From the NCBI GenBank assembly GCA_032622095.1, contig CP136063.1:271617426-271681425 (forward strand): a DNA stretch of 64,000 nucleotides, given 5' to 3'. This DNA is from Siphonodentalium dalli (taxonomy: Eukaryota; Mollusca; Scaphopoda; Gadilida; Siphonodentaliidae). Both the position numbers and the translations under genes were made by a program. The first letter of the stretch is position 1. Each line of letters opens with the position of its first letter. The notes under the pieces are model-generated. The model saw only the letters and a program-made list of their open reading frames with translations, searched no databases and was not told where the DNA came from. Below are positions 54,701 to 64,000 of the stretch, piece by piece.

Positions 54701-57447
54701 GTTACAAATAAAGAGCGTTCATTGTTAGTCTTACTCCTGGTATGTTACAAATAAAGAACGCTCATTGTTAGTCTATTCCTGGTATGTTATAAATAAAGAG
54801 CGTTCCTTGTTAGTATATTCATGGTATGTTACAAATAAAGATCGTGCATTGTTAGTCTTATTCCTGGTATGTTACACATAAATAGCGTTCATGGTTAGTC
54901 TACTCATTGTATATTACCAATAAAGAGCGTTCCTTGTTAGTCTTATTCCTTGTATGTTACAAATAAAGAACGCTCATTGTTAGTCTATTCCTGGTATGCT
55001 ACAAATAAAGAACGCTCATTGTTAGTCTATTCCTGGTGTGTTACAAATAAAGAGCGTTCATTGTTAGTCTATACCTGGTATGATACAAATAAAGAGCGTT
55101 CATTGTTAGTCTACTCATTGTATATTACCAATAAAGAGCGTTCCTTGTTAGATAATTCATGGTATGTTACAAATAAAGAACGCTCATTGTTCGCCTATCC
55201 CTGGTATGTTACAAATAAAAAGCGTTCATCGTTAGTCTATTCCTGGTATGTTACAAATAAAGAACGCTCATTGTTAGTCTATTCCTGGTATGTTACAAAT
55301 AAAGAACGCTCATTGTTCGTCTATTCCTGGTATGTTACAAATAAAGAGCGTTCATCGTTAGTCTATTCCTGGTATGTTACAAATAAAGAACGCTCATTGT
55401 TAGTCTATTCCTGGTATGTTACAAACAAAGAGCGTTCATCGTTAGTCTATTCCTGGTATGTTACAAATAAAGAACGCTCATTGTTTGTCTATTCCTGGTA
55501 TGTTACAAATAAAGAACACTCATTGTTAGTCTATTCATGGTATGTTACAAATAAAGAGCGTTCATTGTTAGTCTATTACAGGTATGTTACAAATAAAGAA
55601 CGTTTATTGCTAATCTTATTCCTGGTATGTTACAAATAAAGAACGCTCATTTTTAGTTTTATTCCTGGTATGTTACAAATAAAGAGCGTTCATTGTTAGT
55701 CTATTCCTGGTATGTTACAAATAAAGAGCGTTTATTGTTTGTCTATTCCTGGTATGTAACCAACAAAGAACGTCCATTGTTAGTCTTATTCCTGGTATGT
55801 TACACATAAAGAGCGTTCATTGTTAGTATATTCAATGTTTGTTACCAATAAAGACCGTTCATTGTTAGTCTTAGTCATGGTATGTTACAAATAAAGAGCG
55901 TCCCTTGTTAGTATATTCATGGTATGTTACACATAAAGATCGTTCATTGTTAGTCTTATTCCTGGCATGTTACAAATAAAGAGCGTTCATTGTTAGTCTT
56001 ACACATTGTATGTTACAAATAAAGAGCGTTCATTGTTAGTCTATTCCTGGTTTGTTACAAATAAATAACGCTCATTGTTATATAGTCTATTCTTGGTATG
56101 TTACAAATAAAGAGCGTTCATTGTTAGTCTTACTCCTGGTATGTTACAAATAAAGAACGCTCATTGTTAGTCTATTCCTGGTATGTTACAAATAAAGAGC
56201 GTTCCTTGTTAGTATATTCATGGTATGTTACAATTAAAGATCGTGCATTGTTAGTCTTATTCCTGGTATGTTACACATAAAGAGCGTTCATTGTTAGTCT
56301 ACTCATTGTATATTACCAATAAAGAGCGTTCCTTGTTAGAAAATTCATGGTATGTTACAAATAAAGATCGTTCATTGTTAGTCTTATTCCTGGTATGTTA
56401 CAAATAAAGAACGCTCATTGTTAGTCTATTCCTGGTATGTTACAAATAAAGAGCGTTAATTGTTAGTCTATTCCTGGTATGTAACCAACAAGGAACGTCC
56501 ATTGTTAGTCTTATTCATGGTATGTTACAAATAAAGAGCGTTCATTGCTAGTCTTACTCCTGGTATGTGACACATAAAGAACGCTCATTATTAGTCTTAC
56601 TCTTGGTAGGTTACATATAAAGAGCGTTGATTGATAGTCTATTATTGGTATGTTACATATAAAGAACGCTCATTGTTAGTCTTACTCCTGGTATGTTACA
56701 AATAAAGAGTGTTCATTGTTAGTCTTACTCCTGGTATGTTACAAATAAAGAACGCTCATTGCTAGTCTATTCCTGGTATGTTACAAATAAAGACCGTTCA
56801 TTGTTAGTCTTATTCCTGGTATGTTACAAATAAATAACGCTCATTGTTAGTCTATTCCTGGTGTGTTACAAATAAAGAGCGTTCATTGTTAGTCTATACC
56901 TGGTATGATACAAATAAAGAGCGTTCATTGTTAGTCTACTCATTGTATATTACCAATAAAGAGCGTTCCTTGTTAGAAAGTTCATGGTATGTTACAAATA
57001 AAGAACGCTCATTGTTCGTCTATTCCTGGTATGTTACAAATAAAGAGCGTTCATCGTTAGTCTATTCCTGGTATGTTACAAATAAAGAACGCTCATTGTT
57101 AGTCTATTCCTGGTATTTTACAAATAAAGAACGCTCATTGTTCGTCTATTCCTGGTATGTTACAAATAAAGAGCGTTCATCGTTAGTCTATTCCTGGTAT
57201 GTTACAAATAAAGAACGCTCATTGTTAGTCTATTCCTGGTATGTTACAAATAAAGAGCGTTCATCGTTAGTCTATTCCTGGTATGTTAGAAATAAAGAAC
57301 GCTCATTGATTGTCTATTCCTGGTATGTTACAAATAAAGAACACTCATTGTTAGTCTATTCCTGGTATGTTATAAATAAAGAGCGTTCATTGTTAGTCTA
57401 TTCATGATATATTACACATAAAGAACGCTCATTGTTAGTCTTACTCC
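48795..57447 (+). repeat. Compound repeat copy 4 (about 8.65 kb)
   Basis: Aligns to 14,017-22,666 at +34,778, rising to +34,780 after a 2-bp GA insertion at about 48,854 (AAAGAGAGCG) and to +34,781 after the inserted G in GTTCATGGTTAG near 54,892. It also aligns to copy 3 at +18,623. It lacks the private variants of copies 2 and 3 on its left side (it has GAACGTTCATTGCTAG near 50,805) and lacks the CATTTTTCGTC variant of copies 1 and 2 on its right. It is therefore an independent branch. It contains markers at 50,058 and 54,561. Confidence 0.84.
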
Positions 57448-59203
57448 TGGTATGTTACAAATAAAGAACGCTCATTGTTAGTCTTACTCCTGGTATGTTA
57501 CAAATAAAGAGCGTTCATTGTTAGTCTTACTCCTGGTATGTTACAAATAAAGAGAGTTCATTGTTAGTCTATTCCTGGTATGTTACAAATAAAGAACCCT
57601 CATTGTTAGTCTATTCCTGGATTGTAACCAACAAAGAACGTCCATTGTTAGTCTTATTCATGGTATGTTACAAATAAAGAACGCTCATTGTTAGTCTATT
57701 CCTGGTATGTTACAAATAAAGAGCGTTCATCGTTAGTCTATTCCTGGTATGTTACAAATAAAGAACGCTCATTGTTAGTCTATTCCTGGTATGTTACAAA
57801 TAAAGAGCGTTCATTGTTAGTCTATTCCTGGTATGTTACAAATAAAGAACGCTCATTGTTTGTCTATTCCTGGTATGTTACAAATAAAGAACGCTCACCG
57901 TTAGTCTATTCCTGGTATGTTATAAATAAAGAGCGTTTATTGTTAGTCTATTCCTCGTTTGTTATAAATAAAGAGCGTACATTGTTAGTCTATTCCTGAT
58001 ATATTACACATAAAAAACGCTCATTGTTAGTCTTACTCCTGGTATGTTAACAAATAAAGAGCGTTCATTGTTAGTCTTACTCCTGGTATGTTTCAAATAA
58101 AGAATGTTCATTGTTAGTCTATTCCTGGTATGTTACACACAAAGAGCGTTCATTGTCAGTCTACTCATTGTATATTACCAATAAAGACCGTCCCTTGTTA
58201 GTATATTCATGGTATGTTACAAATAAAGATCGTTCATTGTTAGTCTTATTCCTGGTATGTTACAAATAAAGAGCGTTCATTGTTAGTCTTACACATTGTA
58301 TGTTACAAATAAAGAGCGTTCACTGTTAGTCACCTCCTGACAAATAACCAATACTGAGCGTTCATTGTTAGTCTATTCCTGGTATGTTACCAATAAAGAT
58401 CATTCATTGTTAGTCTTATTCCTGTGATGTTACAAATAAAGAGCGTTAATTGTTAGTCTATTCTTGGTATGTTACAAATAAAGAGCGTTCATTGTTAGTC
58501 TTACTCCTGGTATGTTACAAATAAAGAACACTCATTGTTAGTCTATTCCTGGTATGTTATAAATAAAGAGCGTTCCTTGTTAGTATATTCATGGTATGTT
58601 ACAAATAAAGATCGTGCATTGTTAGTCTTATTCCTGGTATGTTACACATAAAGAGCGTTCATTGTTAGTCTACTCATTGTATATTACCAACAAAGAGCGT
58701 TCCTTGTTAGAAAATTCATGGTATGTTACAAATAAAGATCGTTCATTGTTAGTCTTATTCCTGGTATGTTACAAATAAAGAACGCTCATTGTTAGTCTAT
58801 TCCTGTTATGTTACAAATAAAGAGCGTTAATTGTTAGTCTATTCCTGGTATGTAACCAACAAGGAACGTCCATTGTTAGTCTTACTCCTGGTATGTTACA
58901 AATAAAGAACGCTCATTATTAGTCTTACTCTTGGTATGTTACATATAAAGAGCGTTGATTGATAGTCTATTATTGGTATGTTACATATAAAGAACGCTCA
59001 TTGTTAGTCTTACTCCTGGTATGTTACAAATAAAGAGTGTTCATTGTTAGTCCTACTCCTGGTATGTTACAAATAAAGAACGCTCATTGCTAGTCTATTC
59101 CTGGTATGTTACAAATAAAAAGCGTTCATTGTTAGTCTTATTCCTGGTATGTTACAAATAAATAACGCTCATTGTTAGTCTATTCCTGGTATGTTACAAA
59201 TAA
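54924..59203 (+). repeat. 4,280-bp higher-order repeat, right-hand unit 1
   Basis: Equivalent to 36,301-40,586 at +18,623, but without the 6-bp insertion, so it is 4,280 bp long. Its left part overlaps the end of compound copy 4, mirroring the arrangement at 36.3-38.8 kb. Its marker is at 58,331 and its CTCATTTTTAG monomer at 55,646. Confidence 0.83.
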
Positions 59204-62200
59204 AGAGCGTTCATTGTTAGTCTTATTCCTTGTATGTTACAAATAAAGAACGCTCATTGTTAGTCTATTCCTGGAATGCTACAAATAAAGAACGCTCATT
59301 GTTAGTCTATTCCTGATGTGTTACAAATAAAGAGCGTTCATTGTTAGTCTATACCTGGTATGATACAAATAAAGAGCGTTCATTGTTAGTCTACTCATTG
59401 TATATTACCAATAAAGAGCGTTCCTTGTTAGATAATTCATGGTATGTTACAAATAAAGAACGCTCATTGTTCGCCTATTCCTGGTATGTTACAAATAAAG
59501 AGCGTTCATCGTTAGTCTATTCCTGGTATGTTACAAATAAAGAACGCTCATTGTTAGTCTATTCCTGGTATGTTACAAATAAAGAACGCTCATTGTTCGT
59601 CTATTCCTGGTATGTTACAAATAAAGAGCGTTCATCGTTAGTCTATTCCTGGTATGTTACAAATAAAGAACGCTCATTGTTAGTCTATTCCTGGTATGTT
59701 ACAAACAAAGAGCGTTCATCGTTAGTCTATTCCTGGTATTGTACAAATAAAGAACGCTCATTGTTAGTCTATTCATGGTATGTTACAAATAAAGAGCGTT
59801 CATTGCTAGTCTATTACAGGTATGTTACAAATAAAGAACGTTTATTGCTAATCTTATTCCTGGTATGTTACAAATAAAGAACGCTCATTTTTAGTTTTAT
59901 TCCTGGTATGTTACAAATAAAGAGCGTTCATTGTTAGTCGATTCCTGGTATGTTACAAATAAAGAGCGTTTATTGTTTGTCTATTCCTGGTATGTAACCA
60001 ACAAAGAACGTCCATTGTTAGTCTTATTCCTGGTATGTTACACATAAAGAGCGTTCATTGTTAGTATATTCAATGTTTGTTACCAATAAAGACCGTTCAT
60101 TGTTAGTCTTAGTCATGGTATGTTACAAATAAAGAGCGTCCCTTGTTAGTATATTCATGGTATGTTACACATAAAGATCGTTCATTGTTAGTCTTATTCC
60201 TGGCATGTTACAAATAAAGAGCGTTCATTGTTAGTCTTACACATTGTATGTTACAAATAAAGAGCGTTCATTGTTAGTCTATTCCTGGTTTGTTACAAAT
60301 AAATAACGCTCATTGTTATATAGTCTATTCTTGGTATGTTACAAATAAAGAGCGTTCATTGTTAGTCTTACTCCTGGTATGTTACAAATAAAGAACGCTC
60401 ATTGTTAGTCTATTCCTGGTATGTTACAAATAAAGAGCGTTCCTTGTTAGTATATTCATGGTATGTTACAATTAAAGATCGTGCATTGTTAGTCTTATTC
60501 CTGGTATGTTACACATAAAGAGCGTTCATTGTTAGTCTACTCATTGTATATTACCAATAAAGAGCGTTCCTAGTTAGAAAATTCATGGTATGTTACAAAT
60601 AAAGATCGTTCATTGTTAGTCTTATTCCTGGTATGTTACAAATAAAGAACGCTCATTGTTAGTCTATTCCTGGTATGTTACAAATAAAGAGCGTTAATTG
60701 TTAGTCTATTCCTGGTATGTAACCAACAAGGAACGTCCATTGTTAGTCTTATTCATGGTATGTTACAAATAAAGAGCGTTCATTGCTAGTCTTACTCCTG
60801 GTATGTGACACATAAAGAACGCTCATTATTAGTCTTACTCTTGGTAGGTTACATATAAAGAGCGTTGATTGATAGTCTATTATTGGTATGTTACATATAA
60901 AGAACGCTCATTGTTAGTCTTACTCCTGGTATGTTACAAATAAAGAGTGTTCATTGTTAGTCTTACTCCTGGTATGTTACAAATAAAGAACGCTCATTGC
61001 TAGTCTATTCCTGGTATGTTACAAATAAAGAGCGTTCATTGTTAGTCTTATTCCTGGTATGTTACAAATAAATAACGCTCATTGTTAGTCTATTCCTGGT
61101 GTGTTACAAATAAAGAGCGTTCATTGTTAGTCTATACCTGGTATGATACAAATAAAGAGCGTTCATTGTTAGTCTACTCATTGTATATTACCAATAAAGA
61201 GCGTTCCTTGTTAGAAAATTCATGGTATGTTACAAATAAAGAACGCTCATTGTTCGTCTATTCCTGGTATGTTACAAATAAAGAGCGTTCATCGTTAGTC
61301 TATTCCTGGTATGTTACAAATAAAGAACGCTCATTGTTAGTCTATTCCTGGTATTTTACAAATAAAGAACGCTCATTGTTCGTCTATTCCTGGTATGTTA
61401 CAAATAAAGAGCGTTCATCGTTAGTCTATTCCTGGTATGTTACAAATAAAGAACGCTCATTGTTAGTCTATTCCTGGTATGTTACAAATAAAGAGCGTTC
61501 ATCGTTAGTCTATTCCTGGTATGTTAGAAATAAAGAACGCTCATTGATTGTCTATTCCTGGTATGTTACAAATAAAGAACACTCATTGTTAGTCTATTCC
61601 TGGTATGTTATAAATAAAGAGCGTTCATTGTTAGTCTATTCATGATATATTACACATAAAGAACGCTCATTGTTAGTCTTACTCCTGGTATGTTACAAAT
61701 AAAGAACGCTCATTGTTAGTCTTACTCCTGGTATGTTACAAATAAAGAGCGTTCATTGTTAGTCTTACTCCTGGTATGTTACAAATAAAGAGAGTTCATT
61801 GTTAGTCTATTCCTGGTATGTTACAAATAAAGAACCCTCATTGTTAGTCTATTCCTGGATTGTAACCAACAAAGAACGTCCATTGTTAGTCTTATTCATG
61901 GTATGTTACAAATAAAGAACGCTCATTGTTAGTCTATTCCTGGTATGTTACAAATAAAGAGCGTTCATCGTTAGTCTATTCCTGGTATGTTACAAATAAA
62001 GAACGCTCATTGTTAGTCTATTCCTGGTATGTTACAAATAAAGAGCGTTCATTGTTAGTCTATTCCTGGTATGTTACAAATAAAGAACGCTCATTGTTTG
62101 TCTATTCCTGGTATGTTACAAATAAAGAACGCTCACCGTTAGTCTATTCCTGGTATGTTATAAATAAAGAGCGTTTATTGTTAGTCTATTCCTCGTTTGT

Positions 62201-63441
62201 TATAAATAAAGAGCGTACATTGTTAGTCTATTCCTGATATATTACACATAAAAAACGCTCATTGTTAGTCTTACTCCTGGTATGTTAACAAATAAAGAGC
62301 GTTCATTGTTAGTCTTACTCCTGGTATGTTTCAAATAAAGAATGTTCATTGTTAGTCTATTCCTGGTATGTTACACACAAAGAGCGTTCATTGTCAGTCT
62401 ACTCATTGTATATTACCAATAAAGACCGTCCCTTGTTAGTATATTCATGGTATGTTACAAATAAAGATCGTTCATTGTTAGTCTTATTCCTGGTATGTTA
62501 CAAATAAAGAGCGTTCATTGTTAGTCTTACACATTGTATGTTACAAATAAAGAGCGTTCACTGTTAGTCACCTCCTGACAAATAACCAATACTGAGCGTT
62601 CATTGTTAGTCTATTCCTGGTATGTTACCAATAAAGATCATTCATTGTTAGTCTTATTCCTGTGATGTTACAAATAAAGAGCGTTAATTGTTAGTCTATT
62701 CTTGGTATGTTACAAATAAAGAGCGTTCATTGTTAGTCTTACTCCTGGTATGTTACAAATAAAGAACACTCATTGTTAGTCTATTCCTGGTATGTTATAA
62801 ATAAAGAGCGTTCCTTGTTAGTATATTCATGGTATGTTACAAATAAAGATCGTGCATTGTTAGTCTTATTCCTGGTATGTTACACATAAAGAGCGTTCAT
62901 TGTTAGTCTACTCATTGTATATTACCAATAAAGAGCGTTCCTAGTTAGAAAATTCATGGTATGTTACAAATAAAGATCGTTCATTGTTAGTCTTATTCCT
63001 GGTATGTTACAAATAAAGAACGCTCATTGTTAGTCTATTCCTGTTATGTTACAAATAAAGAGCGTTAATTGTTAGTCTATTCCTGGTATGTAACCAACAA
63101 GGAACGATCATTGTTAGTCTTACTCCTGGTATGTTACAAATAAAGAACGCTCATTATTAGTCTTACTCTTGGTATGTTACATATAAAGAGCGTTGATTGA
63201 TAGTCTATTATTGGTATGTTACATATAAAGAACGCTCATTGTTAGTCTTACTCCTGGTATGTTACAAATAAAGAGTGTTCATTGTTAGTCCTACTCCTGG
63301 TATGTTACAAATAAAGAACGCTCATTGCTAGTCTATTCCTGGTATGTTACAAATAAAAAGCGTTCATTGTTAGTCTTATTCCTGGTATGTTACAAATAAA
63401 TAACGCTCATTGTTAGTCTATTCCTGGTATGTTACAAATAA
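59204..63441 (+). repeat. 4,238-bp higher-order repeat, right-hand unit 2
   Basis: This unit is exactly one 42-bp monomer shorter than 4,280 bp. The loss lies at about 59,734-59,775. At 41.1 kb the order is GCTCATTGTTTGTC, then ACTCATTGTTAGTC, then TTCATGG; here the first is joined directly to the end of the second, giving GCTCATTGTTAGTC then TTCATGG. Marker at 62,569. Confidence 0.85.
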
Positions 63442-64000
63442 AGAGCGTTCATTGTTAGTCTTATTCCTTGTATGTTACAAATAAAGAACGCTCATTGTTA
63501 GTCTATTCCTGGAATGCTACAAATAAAGAACGCTCATTGTTAGTCTATTCCTGATGTGTTACAAATAAAGAGCGTTCATTGTTAGTCTATACCTGGTATG
63601 ATACAAATAAAGAGCGTTCATTGTTAGTCTACTCATTGTATATTACCAATAAAGAGCGTTCCTTGTTAGATAATTCATGGTATGTTACAAATAAAGAACG
63701 CTCATTGTTCGCCTATTCCTGGTATGTTACAAATAAAGAGCGTTCATCGTTAGTCTATTCCTGGTATGTTACAAATAAAGAACGCTCATTGTTAGTCTAT
63801 TCCTGGTATGTTACAAATAAAGAACGCTCATTGTTCGTCTATTCCTGGTATGTTACAAATAAAGAGCGTTCATCGTTAGTCTATTCCTGGTATGTTACAA
63901 ATAAAGAACGCTCATTGTTAGTCTATTCCTGGTATGTTACAAACAAAGAGCGTTCATCGTTAGTCTATTCCTGGTATTGTACAAATAAAGAACGCTCATT
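63442..64000 (+). repeat. Start of a further 4.2-kb unit, cut by window end
   Basis: Begins with AGAGCGTTCATTGTTAG as at 40,587, 44,867 and 59,204, and repeats the GGAATGCTAC / CCTGATGTGTTAC pair. The array continues beyond the window. Confidence 0.8.

Larger units (their letters stand above)
1..64000 (+). repeat. Satellite array of 42/43-bp monomers
   Basis: The entire window consists of head-to-tail monomers with the landmarks TTCCTGGTATG, TTACAAATAAAG, a core of GAACGCTC or GAGCGTTC, and ATTGTTAGTC. Monomers are 42 bp when the joint reads TCTATTCC and 43 bp when it reads TCTTATTCC or TCTTACTCC; a few are 46 bp. Every monomer has the same orientation, and no stretch of unique DNA separates them, so no gap over 300 bases holds anything else. 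Base composition is about 33% G+C with one CpG per monomer. Monomers differ by a few substitutions, and these variants recur in fixed order at intervals of several kb, which defines higher-order repeats. Such arrays are typical of eukaryotic centromeric or other constitutive heterochromatin; that location is inference. I do not recognise the family. A bacterial or viral origin looks very unlikely. Confidence 0.97.

Noticed and set aside
1336-62237. About 50 plus-strand open reading frames of 60-229 codons as repeat-protein genes
   Set aside because: They coincide with runs of 42-bp (divisible by 3) satellite monomers, start at TTG, have no recognisable domain or flanking gene signals, and end where 43-bp monomers or stop-creating substitutions occur.
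1-64000. CRISPR array
   Set aside because: Repeats are directly adjacent, with no unique spacers between conserved repeats, no leader and no cas genes; variation is scattered through the whole monomer and repeats in HOR order.
1-64000. CENP-B box in the monomers
   Set aside because: I looked for the pattern NTTCGNNNNANNCGGGN on both strands of the common monomers and saw no match; TTCG occurs only in some variants (TTGTTCGTC) and no CGGG follows.
1-64000. Monomer as two diverged 21-bp half repeats
   Set aside because: Aligning the two halves gives little beyond chance; only a GTTA appears in both, at uneven spacing (23 and 19 bp).
1-64000. Embedded transposon, rRNA, tRNA or unique gene
   Set aside because: The 42/43-bp pattern continues line by line from end to end; no interruption longer than about one monomer was found.
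1-64000. Bacterial or phage origin (suggested by the TTG-start open frames)
   Set aside because: A pure 64-kb satellite with higher-order repeats and no genes is not known from bacterial or phage genomes and fits eukaryotic heterochromatin.

Overview
The whole 64 kb window is satellite DNA. It is one uninterrupted, head-to-tail array of roughly 1,500 copies of a 42/43-bp monomer, all in the same orientation. I see no unique sequence, transposon, RNA gene or convincing protein gene on either strand, and the array runs off both ends. A typical monomer reads TTCCTGGTATG - TTACAAATAAAG - GAACGCTC or GAGCGTTC - ATTGTTAGTC - TA. It is about one third G+C and carries one central CpG. The 42-bp form has TCTATTCC at the monomer joint; the 43-bp form has TCTTATTCC or TCTTACTCC. 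The array's size, the purity of its tandem structure and its nested higher-order repeats (HORs) suggest eukaryotic heterochromatin (centromeric, pericentromeric, or sex- or B-chromosome). I cannot name the species or the satellite family.

Layout. 1-12.0 kb holds three irregular HOR copies, with starts offset by 4,609 and 3,781 bp, that differ by multi-monomer deletions. 12.0-14.0 kb is a short block that recurs at 46.8-48.8 kb. 14,017-38,824 is a run of a ~8,650-bp compound unit: a full copy, a 7,507-bp chimeric copy, and another full copy. From about 36.3 kb to 46.8 kb a younger ~4,280-bp unit is tandemly repeated. At 46.8 kb the pattern restarts: 46.8-57.4 kb matches 12.0-22.7 kb at an offset of about 34,780 bp, and 48.8-64.0 kb matches 30.2-45.4 kb at an offset of about 18,623 bp. 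The window ends inside the 4.2-kb units.

The array therefore records its own history at several scales: 42 bp, ~4 kb, ~8 kb and ~18-35 kb. Two duplication junctions can be placed to within 18 and 45 bp of shared homology. The 7,507-bp copy reads as a direct product of unequal crossing over between two 8,650-bp units.

The long open frames (up to 229 codons, plus strand only) are a by-product of 42 being divisible by 3. They start at TTG rather than ATG, spell a 14-residue repeat and end wherever 43-bp monomers or substitutions occur, so I do not annotate them as genes. The most distinctive small-scale signal is the monomer core. Its two common versions, GAACGCTC and GAGCGTTC, are exact reverse complements of each other. 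All coordinates and offsets were read by eye, without alignment software.
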